Assembly: GCA_003370465.1 (NCBI GenBank)
Contig: QQTG01000017.1
Span: 1 to 62,172, forward strand
Direction of reading: 5' to 3'
From: Kangiella sp. HD9-110m-PIT-SAG07
Lineage (GTDB): Bacteria; Pseudomonadota; Gammaproteobacteria; Enterobacterales; Kangiellaceae
Length of the DNA stretch: 62,172 nt
The notes under the pieces were generated by a model. That model had not been told where the DNA came from and did not search any database. It saw nothing but the letters and a program-made list of their open reading frames with translations. This document shows, piece by piece, positions 35,305 to 44,401 of the stretch. Every line of letters begins with the position of its first letter. Position 1 is the first letter of the stretch. The position numbers and the translations under genes were made by a program.

Positions 35305-36576
35305 TTAACTTTTTAACAACTTCGCAGCAATGGTTCTGAAACCTAGTCCAGTTCCACCCGCTGACCATTTTGGCGTTGGGCTGTCGTTATAAGCCGATGC
35401 CAAGTCTACATGCACCCAGCCTTCACCGTTATTTGGAACAAAGCGCGACAGGAAGCCTGCAGCATTGCTGGCGCCACCAGGCCCACCACCTTTCACTGCA
35501 CGACTATTAGCCGTGTCTGCAAAGTGCGAAGGACAACGATGTGCATGGAATGATTCTAGTGGTAATGGCCAATGACGTTCGTTTTCATCATGAGCAATCT
35601 CTAAAAACTCCTGCCCAGCACTTTTATCAAGCGTGAAAACTGCATTGTAATCACCGCCAACCGCCGTCACCGCCGCACCAGTCAATGTTGCGGCATCAAT
35701 AATGGTGCCTGCGCCAGACTCACCAGCCAACAATAACCCATCAGCCATGACCACGCGGCCTTCCGCGTCTGTATTTTGAATTTCTACAGTGACGCCGTTC
35801 GGGTACGTTAAAATGTCACCAAGTTTGTAGGCATGACCGCTGATTAAGTTTTCAGCACAACACAAATACAAATCCACAGGCTTCTCTAAGCCACGAAGAA
35901 TCGCCAGCGCCAAGCCACCCGTTACCGTTGCTGCACCGCCCATATCGGCTTTCATGTGCAACATGCCAGCGCTTGGCTTGATACTATAGCCACCGCTATC
36001 GAAGGTAATACCTTTACCAACAAGCGCAGCAGCTGGCGTGCCATTATCACCCTTAGGATCAAACTTAAGTTTCAATAATGCTGGCGGTCGTGTCGAGCCG
36101 CGTCCGACTTCCCAAGTACCGATATGGCCTTGCTTCTCCAAATCTTCACCAGCAACAATTTCATAGGTCACGTGCTCAGGAGCTAAGCCCTGCACAAACT
36201 GCGCAGCTTCTTGTGCCAATACTTCTGGCGCTAACACTTCAGGTGTTTCATTGACCATCGAGCGCATCCAGCGGCTAACTTCAATTCGAGCATCAAGCTC
36301 TTTGCTATCGCTATCGCTAAGCCCAGCAAAATCAATTTGAACGTCTACTTTCGGCTCGTAAGCCCCTTGGAAAAAAGCCCACTGTTGCTCTAGCTGCCAA
36401 TCACCCTTTAGTGAGAAAAATGATAAGCCTTGAGTCATTAAGCGACGAGCTGCAACTTGGATAAGTTCTGCATTGTCTGCATGAATCGTCGCGCGATCAT
36501 CTTTAAAGCTCAGCAAAGCACCTTCGCCCCATTGCTCGGGCGCACTTTCGCTGGAAAGGTAAATGTCTAAAGTCAT
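35305..36576 (-). CDS. pepB: Peptidase B (M17 leucyl aminopeptidase)
   Basis: A 423-residue cytosolic aminopeptidase. The M17 signature NTDAEGRVVMADGLLLA and metal-binding GKGITFDSGGYSIKP are intact. The short N-terminal domain and overall length match PepB (427 residues in E. coli), not PepA (about 500). It cleaves N-terminal residues from small peptides. Confidence 0.93.
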   Translation of the reverse strand: MTLDIYLSSESAPEQWGEGALLSFKDDRATIHADNAELIQVAARRLMTQGLSFFSLKGDWQLEQQWAFFQGAYEPKVDVQIDFAGLSDSDSKELDARIEVSRWMRSMVNETPEVLAPEVLAQEAAQFVQGLAPEHVTYEIVAGEDLEKQGHIGTWEVGRGSTRPPALLKLKFDPKGDNGTPAAALVGKGITFDSGGYSIKPSAGMLHMKADMGGAATVTGGLALAILRGLEKPVDLYLCCAENLISGHAYKLGDILTYPNGVTVEIQNTDAEGRVVMADGLLLAGESGAGTIIDAATLTGAAVTAVGGDYNAVFTLDKSAGQEFLEIAHDENERHWPLPLESFHAHRCPSHFADTANSRAVKGGGPGGASNAAGFLSRFVPNNGEGWVHVDLASAYNDSPTPKWSAGGTGLGFRTIAAKLLKS

Positions 36577-36617
36577 AAGTATCCTTTAATTTTTTTTAAG
36601 CTGGGCGAGCAGTGTGT

Positions 36618-37199
36618 TTAGAACAGATGCCCAAGCTTCGATTGTTTAGTGGATAGATACATAGCATTGTGGGGGTTTTGCCCGAACTTCAAGGGCACAC
36701 GCTCGACCACATCAATACCAGCGTCTTTCATCGAGCTGACTTTTCGTGGATTGTTGGTCATCAATCTGATCTTACCAACTCCTAAAACCTCAAGCGCATC
36801 AGACGCCACCTTGAAGTCTCTCTCGTCAGCACCAAACCCTAAGTGTTCATTAGCCTGCACTGTATCCATGCCCTGATCTTGCAGTGAATAGGCACGAATT
36901 TTATTGGTTAAACCAATGCCACGGCCTTCTTGGCGCAAATACAACAAGACGCCAGCGCCTTCTTCGGTTATTTTCTCCAAAGCCGCGCGCAGCTGAAAGC
37001 CACAGTCGCAACGCAAACTGAACAGTGCGTCGCCCGTTAAACACTCAGAGTGAATTCTTGCCAATACGGCCTGCTCTTTGTCCCACTCTCCAAATGTCAT
37101 GGCAATATGTTCTTTACCATCATCGGTTTCAAGCGCATGGATCACAAAATCTCCCCAAGGAGTTGGGAGCTGGGCCTGTAGGCTATCTTGCTGGTTCAT
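36618..37199 (-). CDS. ribA: GTP cyclohydrolase II
   Basis: A 193-residue enzyme that starts riboflavin synthesis by opening GTP. Zinc ligands are in [18 protein letters not shown], and [19 protein letters not shown] follows. The frame is open to 37253, but the protein aligns with E. coli RibA from the ATG at 37199 (MNQQDSLQ), so I choose that start. No ribB fusion is present. It is a stand-alone gene. Confidence 0.95.
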   Translation of the reverse strand: MNQQDSLQAQLPTPWGDFVIHALETDDGKEHIAMTFGEWDKEQAVLARIHSECLTGDALFSLRCDCGFQLRAALEKITEEGAGVLLYLRQEGRGIGLTNKIRAYSLQDQGMDTVQANEHLGFGADERDFKVASDALEVLGVGKIRLMTNNPRKVSSMKDAGIDVVERVPLKFGQNPHNAMYLSTKQSKLGHLF

Positions 37200-37283
37200 T
37201 CGGTTTGTATACCACTCATTTTGAAAACGCCACCATTTTACACGATGTGTCAACTAATCGACAGCCTGTGTAAAAAAGTGGCC

Positions 37284-38102
37284 TTAGATCGTAGCCTTAG
37301 GCTTCATTATCTCTGACACCTTAACCCAAAACTCATCCCAGTCGTCGGGCGTATCGGCATGTCCGGTAGAATAAATCTGGTGCTCGGCATCTTGCTTCGC
37401 CGCCAAAAGCTTGGTTAAAGCATCAATCGGAACCGTTTTATCCGCCTCACCATGCACCAAATAAGCGCGACCATTATAGTTCTTTAAAGCAGAAACATTG
37501 TCGAACGGATCTCGAACGAGAAAGCGTGGCACCCAGCGCTTATTGGCTAAATCCATCACGCTGGAATAGGTCGACATCAAAATAACCGCGTGAGGCGTCT
37601 TATCAGACAAAATACTCAAGACAGCACCACCACCCATAGAGCGACCTAGCAGTGAAATATGCTCATGATCAAACTGTGGCTGCTGCTCAATCCAATCATA
37701 AGCTTTCAACATACACTCTTTAATGCTTTTATAGCTTGGCCTGCCGTCTGAGCGACCATAGCCAGGGTATTCAGCCAAAATCACGCTAAAGCCTTGCCCG
37801 CGGATATAATCGAGCCGAGGCGCCCAGTCGTCGATAATGTTGCCATTACCATGCGCCAGCATCACCACCGGTGACTTATCGCCATAAACATTGTTTAAAG
37901 GCGCAAGATAAGCCAGCTCGAACTCACCCTGCGAGAACGGTAAACGTATAATTTCACCTCCCGCTTGAGTGATTAACTCAGCATTATGAGCCGGTAATTC
38001 ATGAACCGGAAATAACAGTCGGCGCTGTAATAGATAGAAAAACAGCACGTAAAGACCATAGGAGCCGATGATTGTTAAGAGAACCCAAAAAGCAGTTTGC
38101 AT
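37284..38102 (-). CDS. Membrane-anchored alpha/beta hydrolase
   Basis: A 272-residue protein with one N-terminal hydrophobic helix (residues 3–25) and an alpha/beta hydrolase fold. The nucleophile elbow is GRSMGG, the oxyanion segment is LAHGNGNIIDDW, and the late acid and His are in VHGEADKTV and TGHADTP. It resembles the YfhR/BEM46 group of putative serine hydrolases. The substrate is unknown. Confidence 0.85.
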   Translation of the reverse strand: MQTAFWVLLTIIGSYGLYVLFFYLLQRRLLFPVHELPAHNAELITQAGGEIIRLPFSQGEFELAYLAPLNNVYGDKSPVVMLAHGNGNIIDDWAPRLDYIRGQGFSVILAEYPGYGRSDGRPSYKSIKECMLKAYDWIEQQPQFDHEHISLLGRSMGGGAVLSILSDKTPHAVILMSTYSSVMDLANKRWVPRFLVRDPFDNVSALKNYNGRAYLVHGEADKTVPIDALTKLLAAKQDAEHQIYSTGHADTPDDWDEFWVKVSEIMKPKATI

Positions 38103-38288
38103 AAACGTTAATATTGCGTCTAATATTGATACTGTTAGAATTTCTACATTCTAACACCAAGTTAGCGGAATACAGCAGGTTTCTATTGAAAACAGCCCCT
38201 ACCATTATCTTGGTTAGATATGCTGACTATAAAACCGTTAACTTATTAACATCGTTGTCATTGAATTATTAAACTGATGAGATTTACT

Positions 38289-38618
38289 ATGTCACACCTA
38301 TGCTTAGTTACGGATATTACAGATGGTCAAGCCAAGGCCTTTCCACACCCCTCGCCAAGCGAAGACCGCGATCTCATCATCGTACGACAAGGCCTAAACG
38401 TTTACGGTTACGTTAATCGCTGCCCACACGCAGGAACCAACCTCAACTGGCAAGATGACCAGTTCATGACCGACGACGAACAATACCTGATGTGCTTTAC
38501 CCACGGCGCCCTATTCGAACCCAACACAGGCCGCTGCGTCGCAGGCCCCTGCGCTGGAGCACACCTTGGCGAAGTAAAGCTAGAAGTTGAAAATGGCAAA
38601 GTGTTCTACGCTGAATAA
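38289..38618 (+). CDS. Rieske [2Fe-2S] protein
   Basis: A 109-residue stand-alone Rieske protein. Cluster ligands are CPHAGTNLNW and CFTHGALFEP (C-x-H and C-x2-H). It resembles ferredoxin components of nitrite reductase/dioxygenase type, but no oxygenase is adjacent. The in-frame ATG at 38277 would add MRFT; MSHLCLVTD at 38289 is the more natural start. Confidence 0.9.
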   Translation: MSHLCLVTDITDGQAKAFPHPSPSEDRDLIIVRQGLNVYGYVNRCPHAGTNLNWQDDQFMTDDEQYLMCFTHGALFEPNTGRCVAGPCAGAHLGEVKLEVENGKVFYAE

Positions 38619-38640
38619 TTACTATAGATAAGACAGTTCT

Positions 38641-39381
38641 TTGAAATTCTCTCCTCCCTTAATCAAAACCACCTTATTAAAACGCTACAAGCGCTTTTTG
38701 GCTGATGTGGTGAGCGATGAGCATGGTGAGTTTACGGCGCATTGTCCGAATACAGGTTCGATGAAAAATTGCTGGCAGGAGGGTGATACGGCGTGGTTGT
38801 TGGATTCGCAAAATCCAAAGCGTAAATATTTATACACTTGGGTGTTGAATCAGAATCTTCAGGGCGATTGGATTTGTATCAATACACACTTAGCGAACCA
38901 GGTGGTTAGCGAGGGTATCGAAAACGGTGTCTTAGAAGAACTACAGGGTTATGGCTCTTTGAAGCAAGAAGTTAAATACGGCGAGGAGAATAGCCGTATT
39001 GATCTGCTACTGACCGATCCAACGAAACCAAATTGTTATGTGGAGATTAAAACCGTGACATTGCTTGAGTCTGGCGCCAACCCCGATTCGGGTGAGTCGT
39101 TTGAGCCTGGCGCAGGCTACTTTCCAGACGCCGTCAGTGCTCGTGGTCAAAAGCACATTCGCGAGCTTGTCACCATGGTTGAGCAAGGCCATCGAGCCGC
39201 TTTACTGTTCCTAGTTCAGCACACCGGCATCAAAACTGTCAGCCCCGCCGCCCATATCGACTCTAAATATGCTGAATTATTGTACGATGCAGCACAAAAA
39301 GGGGTTGAAATTTATGCATATAATACCCATATCAGTGCCGCAGAGATTAAACTGCAACAGGCCTTACCAGTAATTTTGTAG
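38641..39381 (+). CDS. sfsA: SfsA family DNA/RNA nuclease-like protein
   Basis: A 246-residue protein of the sugar fermentation stimulation family. The start is a TTG at 38641; the opening KFSPPLIKTTLLKRYKRFLA matches the start of E. coli SfsA exactly in register, which supports it. The conserved FTAHCPNTGSMKNCW and the catalytic-looking NCYVEIKTVTL (PD-(D/E)XK-like) are present. The biological role is not settled. Confidence 0.93.
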   Translation: MKFSPPLIKTTLLKRYKRFLADVVSDEHGEFTAHCPNTGSMKNCWQEGDTAWLLDSQNPKRKYLYTWVLNQNLQGDWICINTHLANQVVSEGIENGVLEELQGYGSLKQEVKYGEENSRIDLLLTDPTKPNCYVEIKTVTLLESGANPDSGESFEPGAGYFPDAVSARGQKHIRELVTMVEQGHRAALLFLVQHTGIKTVSPAAHIDSKYAELLYDAAQKGVEIYAYNTHISAAEIKLQQALPVIL

Positions 39382-39412
39382 AAATTTCAGCTGGTTAGCT
39401 CAAATTTAAGAA

Positions 39413-39533
39413 AAATTTGGCGTATTTTGCCAAATTTGGCTTTTCAATTGGTACGTAGAGGGCTAATATCCCTCTTTCACTTTTTTAAAACCTTGTCAAT
39501 GCACAAGTGAAAAGTGGGCTGACTTTAAGTCAG
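39413..39533 (+). promoter_or_regulatory. dksA upstream region with several inverted repeats
   Basis: Besides the sfsA terminator, TTTCACTT (39475–39482) can pair with AAGTGAAA (39505–39512), which would compete with the terminator tail. A 15-nt palindrome CTGACTT-T-AAGTCAG lies at 39519–39533, 35 nt before the dksA start. The palindrome could be an operator; no clear sigma-70 promoter could be fixed by eye. Confidence 0.4.
39457..39486 (+). terminator. Probable terminator between sfsA and dksA
   Basis: AGAGGG and CCCTCT arms with a 7-nt loop are followed by a T-rich stretch. An A/T-rich inverted repeat AAATTTGGC/GCCAAATTT lies just before at 39413–39437. Confidence 0.6.
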
Positions 39534-39567
39534 AAGTTACCATAAAGTAAATGGAGCATTGAACTAG

Positions 39568-40014
39568 ATGCCACGTAAAAAAACAGTTACAAACACAACC
39601 TTAGAAAAGTTAGGGATTCAGCCTTATAAAGAAAAGAAAGGCGAAGAATATATGAACGATGCTCAATATGAGCACTTTCGTCATATCCTAAACGAATGGA
39701 AACGTCAGTTGATGGAAGAAGTTGATCGCACCGTGCATCACATGCAAGACGAAGCGGCTAACTTTCCTGATCCTGTTGACCGAGCGTCACAAGAAGAAGA
39801 GTTTTCTTTAGAGCTACGTACTCGAGATCGCGAGCGTAAACTCTTAAAGAAAATTATTCAGTCTGTTGGTAAAATTGATGATGATGAATACGGCTACTGC
39901 GAATCATGCGGTATCGAAATTGGTATTCGTCGTTTAGAAGCTCGTCCAACGGCTGAGCTTTGTATCGACTGCAAAACTCTTGACGAAATTAAAGAGCGTC
40001 AATACGGCAGTTAA
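39568..40014 (+). CDS. dksA: RNA polymerase-binding transcription factor DksA
   Basis: A 148-residue partner of ppGpp in the stringent response. The coiled coil spans about residues 38–110 with the tip motif DPVDRASQEEEF, including the conserved acidic residues. The zinc finger is CESCGIEIGIRRLEARPTAELCIDC. The gluQ start overlaps its stop codon (TAATG), the standard dksA–gluQ pair. Confidence 0.97.
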   Translation: MPRKKTVTNTTLEKLGIQPYKEKKGEEYMNDAQYEHFRHILNEWKRQLMEEVDRTVHHMQDEAANFPDPVDRASQEEEFSLELRTRDRERKLLKKIIQSVGKIDDDEYGYCESCGIEIGIRRLEARPTAELCIDCKTLDEIKERQYGS

Positions 40015-40982
40015 TGCCCGCAACACCGAACGACTCTTCTACAGATTCCCGAACTCATGCTGAGAGTGAGTTCGGTCGATCTTTTTCCACCTCAGAAAAA
40101 CCATCACTACGCGGACGTTTCGCGCCCTCTCCGTCTGGCCCATTACATTTTGGTTCATTAGTCGCTGCTGTTGGTAGCTACCTGATCGCTAAGTATTACG
40201 GTGCCGAGTGGCAGGTACGCATCGAAGATATCGATCCGCCGCGGGAAATAGACGGTGCCGCAGATACGATATTACGACAGCTGGAGACATTCGGCTTACA
40301 CTGGGATGGCCCCATTGTTTATCAAAGTGACAATATTCCTCGCTTTTTAGATATTCTCGAATCGCTCAAACGTCAAGATTTGCTCTACGCCTGCGATTGT
40401 ACGCGCAAACAAATCAACAAAATCAGCGATGATGGCCGCTATCCTAATATTTGTCGAGATAAACAGCTCAGTTTCGAGGGTGAAGTCGCTTGGAAATTAC
40501 GCCATGGGAAGAATAACTATGATTTCTTTGATCAGGTTCAGGGACAGTGCGATTTTGATGAAAGTTTGTATCGTGAAGATTTCACCGTCAAACGCAAAGA
40601 TGGGTTAATGGCTTATCAGTTGGCTGTGGTCGTGGATGATATTGATTCTGGTATCGATCATGTCGTACGTGGTATTGATTTACTGGATTCGACACCACGC
40701 CAATTACGACTGTATGAGGTTCTGGGTAAAGCTGCTCCACTTTGGTATCACCTGCCGCTGGCGATTAATGAAGAGGGCAACAAATTATCCAAACAGAATC
40801 ACGCCGAGGCGATAGAAGCTGTCAAAGCCAGCCAACAACTTCACCAAGCGATTGCCTTTTTAGGACAAAAGCCACCGGTGGCACTGAGACAGGAGCCGCC
40901 AGAAATCATTATCGACTGGGCTATCGAGCACTTTTCGCTAGGAAGCATTCCGCGGCAGCAACAAATACCTTATTTTGACTAG
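40014..40982 (+). CDS. gluQ: Glutamyl-Q tRNA(Asp) synthetase
   Basis: A 322-residue truncated GluRS paralogue that attaches glutamate to queuosine in tRNA-Asp. It has FAPSPSGPLHFGSLVAA (HIGH-like) and the zinc residues YACDCTRKQI with a later Cys; the KMSKS-like segment reads NKLSKQNHA. There is no anticodon-binding domain. The first 35 residues are an unusual polar extension, so the true start might be later. Confidence 0.95.
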   Translation: MPATPNDSSTDSRTHAESEFGRSFSTSEKPSLRGRFAPSPSGPLHFGSLVAAVGSYLIAKYYGAEWQVRIEDIDPPREIDGAADTILRQLETFGLHWDGPIVYQSDNIPRFLDILESLKRQDLLYACDCTRKQINKISDDGRYPNICRDKQLSFEGEVAWKLRHGKNNYDFFDQVQGQCDFDESLYREDFTVKRKDGLMAYQLAVVVDDIDSGIDHVVRGIDLLDSTPRQLRLYEVLGKAAPLWYHLPLAINEEGNKLSKQNHAEAIEAVKASQQLHQAIAFLGQKPPVALRQEPPEIIIDWAIEHFSLGSIPRQQQIPYFD

Positions 40983-41023
40983 GGTCTATGCTATCATTGC
41001 AGCATAGAAAGTAACCTAAGACT

Positions 41024-41101
41024 TATGACTCGCATTGATCTCAACATTAAAACAGTGGTTTTCTGGAGCAAAGAACGAGAAACACAACGACAACGCCCCT
41101 G
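41024..41101 (+). other. Short leader reading frame overlapping the pcnB start
   Basis: An ATG at 41024 opens 25 codons (MTRIDLNIK...) ending in TGA at 41099–41101, two bases before the ATG at 41104 that is in frame with pcnB. If translated, it would bring ribosomes to that ATG. AAG lies a few bases upstream, a weak ribosome binding site. Confidence 0.25.
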
Positions 41102-42369
41102 ATATGAAACAACCTGACCACATCATTCCACGTGACCAACACACAGTTTCACGCAAAGACATCAGTGACAATGCGCTGAAGGTTCTCTATCGCTTAAATA
41201 AAGCAGGATATGATGCCTTCTTAGTCGGCGGTGGCGTTCGCGACATTCTGCTCGGCTTACACCCGAAAGATTTCGATATCACTACCAACGCTACGCCTGA
41301 ACAAATTCGGAGTCTTTTCAGGAACAGTCGAATTATCGGGCGTCGTTTTAAATTAGTTCATATCATGTTTGGTCGCGATCTTATTGAAGTAGCGACCTTC
41401 CGTGCACATTGCGCCAGTAATACTCAGCAAGCCAAAGACGGCATGATTCTGCGTGACAATGTCTACGGCACGATTGAAGAAGATGCTGAACGCCGTGATT
41501 TTACGGTTAACGCACTCTATTACAGCGTCAAAGATTTTACTGTTCACAATTACTGCAATGGTCTGACTGATTTACGCAAACGTCAGCTACGCATGATTGG
41601 TGATCCTGAAACACGTTACCGTGAAGATCCAGTGCGCATGCTCCGAGCGGTGCGTTTAGCGACAAAATTAGACTTAACCATCGAACCGAACACTCTAAAA
41701 CCGATCTCAGAGCTAGCGCCATTATTAGAGCAGGTTCCCGCGGCTCGGTTATTCGAGGAATATCGAAAAATGTTCCTTGGCGGTAAAGGCGAAGCGACCT
41801 TTAAAGCACTGCAGACTCATGGTTTGCTTGGTAAGTTATTTCCAGCCACTAATGCATTATTGGCTGAACATGCTGAGTTTGAGACTTTTATTCACGCCGC
41901 TTTGGAAAATACCGATAAGCGTATCGCCAGTGATAACACCGTTAATCCAGCCTTTTTGATTGCCGTCTTCTTGTGGCAACCGTTACTCGAACGCGCGCAC
42001 CAACTCGAAACCAAAGGCATGAATTTTAACGATGCCTTTTTTAAAAGCATGGGGTATATGCTATGCGAGCAAAGCCGCTTTATTTCTATCCCTAAACGTT
42101 ATAGCTTGGTTATTCGAGATATCTGGGCACTACAGGTTCGTTTACCACAACGCCACGGCAAAAAAGTCTGGTCGGCCTTAAATCATCCACGATTCCGTGC
42201 GGCTTATGACTTTTTAATGTTACGGGCTGAGTCTGATCCATCGCTTAGAGAAATCGCGGACTGGTGGACTAAATTTCAAGATGCCGATAAAGATTCTCAA
42301 AGAGCCATGCTCCCGAAAAACAAACGTCGCAAAACCTCTCGTCGCCGCAAGCCGCAAAACAACGGCTAA
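41035..42369 (+). CDS. pcnB: Poly(A) polymerase I
   Basis: A 444-residue nucleotidyltransferase that adds 3' poly(A) tails to RNA and speeds its decay. The conserved block IPRDQHTVSRKDISDNALKVLYRLNKAG leads into LVGGGVRDILLG and the catalytic DFDITTNATPE. GDPETRYREDPVRMLRAVR follows. The basic C-terminal tail (KNKRRKTSRRRK) is typical. The start is uncertain: the frame opens with a TTG at 41035 and the first ATG is at 41104, just before the conserved region. E. coli pcnB is known to use a rare, weak start codon, so the TTG is credible. folK follows after 8 nt. Confidence 0.94.
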   Translation: MISTLKQWFSGAKNEKHNDNAPDMKQPDHIIPRDQHTVSRKDISDNALKVLYRLNKAGYDAFLVGGGVRDILLGLHPKDFDITTNATPEQIRSLFRNSRIIGRRFKLVHIMFGRDLIEVATFRAHCASNTQQAKDGMILRDNVYGTIEEDAERRDFTVNALYYSVKDFTVHNYCNGLTDLRKRQLRMIGDPETRYREDPVRMLRAVRLATKLDLTIEPNTLKPISELAPLLEQVPAARLFEEYRKMFLGGKGEATFKALQTHGLLGKLFPATNALLAEHAEFETFIHAALENTDKRIASDNTVNPAFLIAVFLWQPLLERAHQLETKGMNFNDAFFKSMGYMLCEQSRFISIPKRYSLVIRDIWALQVRLPQRHGKKVWSALNHPRFRAAYDFLMLRAESDPSLREIADWWTKFQDADKDSQRAMLPKNKRRKTSRRRKPQNNG

Positions 42370-42377
42370 AAATAAGC

Positions 42378-42869
42378 ATGGAGCAAGCAGTGGTCAGCTA
42401 TATCGCTCTGGGCAGTAATTTAGACAACCCTGTTCAACAGGTACAGCAAGCTTTGCTATCGATAGATCAGCTATCGAAAACCTACCTGTTGGCCCACTCC
42501 AGCCTCTATCAAAGCGCCCCCATGGGGCCTCAAGATCAACCGCCTTATATCAATGCTGTCGCAAAAATCCATACTCAACTCGAGCCGTTAGAGCTGTTGG
42601 ATAAACTGCAAGCCATTGAAAACCAACAGGGTCGCGTCCGAAAGCAACATTGGGGCGCACGCACAATTGATTTGGATATTGTGCTCTACGATCATACAAT
42701 CATGCAGACGGAGCGTTTAACCCTGCCACATTATGGCGCGAAAGAACGTGACTTTGTGTTGTTGCCACTGGCTGAAATCAGTCCTGAACTGGTCTTTCCT
42801 GAGGGCGACAGCGTGAGCCAAGCTTTACAAAGCTGTGTCCGCTATGATTTAAGAAAAGTCAGCCAATGA
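42378..42869 (+). CDS. folK: 6-hydroxymethyl-7,8-dihydropterin pyrophosphokinase
   Basis: A 163-residue folate-pathway enzyme. The opening YIALGSNLDNP, the loop QSAPMGPQDQPPYINAV, and the signature RTIDLDIVLYD are intact. It follows pcnB by 8 nt, the usual pcnB–folK pair, and is followed by the deoxynucleoside kinase. Confidence 0.96.
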   Translation: MEQAVVSYIALGSNLDNPVQQVQQALLSIDQLSKTYLLAHSSLYQSAPMGPQDQPPYINAVAKIHTQLEPLELLDKLQAIENQQGRVRKQHWGARTIDLDIVLYDHTIMQTERLTLPHYGAKERDFVLLPLAEISPELVFPEGDSVSQALQSCVRYDLRKVSQ

Positions 42870-42916
42870 CGATCTCATGAAAAACATGAAAAAAAATTAG
42901 GAGCCTGAGAGTCAGC

Positions 42917-43567
42917 ATGAATATTAAGATACCTCATAACTTTATAGCGGTTGAAGGTCCGATCGGCGTCGGTAAAACCACTTTAGCTCGCAAGTTATCT
43001 GAAGTGCTTGGCAGCGAACTTATTCTGGAAGAAGCCGAAGAGAACCCATTCCTTGAACGCTTCTATCAAGATCCTAAAGCAGGTGCTTTACCAACTCAGC
43101 TCTACTTTCTATTCCAGCGCGCCCGTCAGCTCCAAGAAGTTCGACAGTCAGATATGTTCACGCCCTTAAGAGTGGCTGATTATTTGATGGATAAAGATCG
43201 ATTATTCGCACGCTCGACTTTGGATGAAGAAGAGCTACGATTGTACGAACAGGTTTATGATAATTTAACCATTGATGCGCCAAAACCTGACTTGGTGATT
43301 TATTTACAAGCGCCAGTGACGGTGCTAGCAGATCGAATTAAAAAGCGTGGTCGACGCGAAGAAGCACCGATTAGCGGCGAATACCTGCAAACCATCTGCG
43401 ATGCCTATACCGATTTTTTCTACTACTATCACGAGTCGCCATTACTCATCGTTAATGCATCGGGTATCGATTTAGTCGAAAACGAAAAAGATTTTGAAAT
43501 GCTGCTAGAGCAAATTCACGCCACAGATTCAGGGCGGAATTACTTTAACCCTCACCCAGCAGTGTAA
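42917..43567 (+). CDS. Deoxynucleoside kinase
   Basis: A 216-residue kinase of the dCK/dGK-like family. The P-loop is GPIGVGKTTLA, followed by the conserved EEAEENPFLERFYQDP (Glu-Glu base and substrate-binding residues) and the lid RIKKRGRREE. It phosphorylates deoxynucleosides for salvage; the preferred base is not readable from sequence. A gene like this between folK and panB is common in gammaproteobacteria. Confidence 0.92.
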   Translation: MNIKIPHNFIAVEGPIGVGKTTLARKLSEVLGSELILEEAEENPFLERFYQDPKAGALPTQLYFLFQRARQLQEVRQSDMFTPLRVADYLMDKDRLFARSTLDEEELRLYEQVYDNLTIDAPKPDLVIYLQAPVTVLADRIKKRGRREEAPISGEYLQTICDAYTDFFYYYHESPLLIVNASGIDLVENEKDFEMLLEQIHATDSGRNYFNPHPAV

Positions 43568-43592
43568 ACTAAATAACGAGCAGAGAATTCTG

Positions 43593-44387
43593 ATGAAGTT
43601 CACAAGTATTAGTCATATCGAAAAACTCAAAGCCAATGGCGAGAAATTCAGTTGCTTAACGGCCTACGACGCCACCTTTGCCAACGTCATGTCAGACGTT
43701 GGGATTGATATGATTTTGGTCGGCGACTCATTAGGCAACGTCATTCAAGGCCAGAAAACGACTGTTCCCGTGACCTTGGAACAAATGGAGTACCACATTG
43801 AATGCGTTTCTCGCGGCAATGAAAACTGCCTAATCGTTGGCGATATGCCTTACATGAGTTACAGCACACCTGAAGAAGCTTACGATACGGCACGCTGTAT
43901 CATGCAGGCTGGCGCACAGATGGTAAAGTTAGAAGGTGGCGCTTGGTTACTGGACACCATCCAAGGCTTAACCATACGCGGTATTCCAGTCTGTACTCAC
44001 TTAGGTTTAACGCCGCAGTCAGTCGATGCTTTAGGTGGCTTTAAAGTTCAAGGCCGTGATGATGATGGCGCGCAAACTATGCTGGAAGATGCAAAACAGC
44101 TCGAAGCTGCGGGCGCAAGAATGCTGGTTCTCGAATGTGTGCCCAGCAATCTCGCTAAACAAATTGCACAAGAGCTTACGATTCCCGTTATGGGCATTGG
44201 TGCTGGCGCGGATGTTGATGGCCAAGTCTTAGTGCTACACGATATGTTAGGTATTTCACCTTTTCAGGCTAAGTTTGTACGCAACTTTATGGCAGACGCC
44301 GATGGTGATATCAAAGCCGCTATCAAGCTTTATCATCAAGAAGTCAAAGCACAAAATTTCCCCGCTCCCGAGCACTCTTTCGAGTAA
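43593..44387 (+). CDS. panB: 3-methyl-2-oxobutanoate hydroxymethyltransferase
   Basis: A 264-residue enzyme that makes ketopantoate. Present are CLTAYDATFANVMSDVGIDMILVGDSLGNV with magnesium ligands, KLEGG, and the late VMGIGAGADVDGQVLVLHDMLG. It is paired with panC 14 nt downstream. panD, which makes beta-alanine, is not in the window. Confidence 0.97.
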   Translation: MKFTSISHIEKLKANGEKFSCLTAYDATFANVMSDVGIDMILVGDSLGNVIQGQKTTVPVTLEQMEYHIECVSRGNENCLIVGDMPYMSYSTPEEAYDTARCIMQAGAQMVKLEGGAWLLDTIQGLTIRGIPVCTHLGLTPQSVDALGGFKVQGRDDDGAQTMLEDAKQLEAAGARMLVLECVPSNLAKQIAQELTIPVMGIGAGADVDGQVLVLHDMLGISPFQAKFVRNFMADADGDIKAAIKLYHQEVKAQNFPAPEHSFE

Positions 44388-44401
44388 CCAGTTGAAGTCA
44401 T

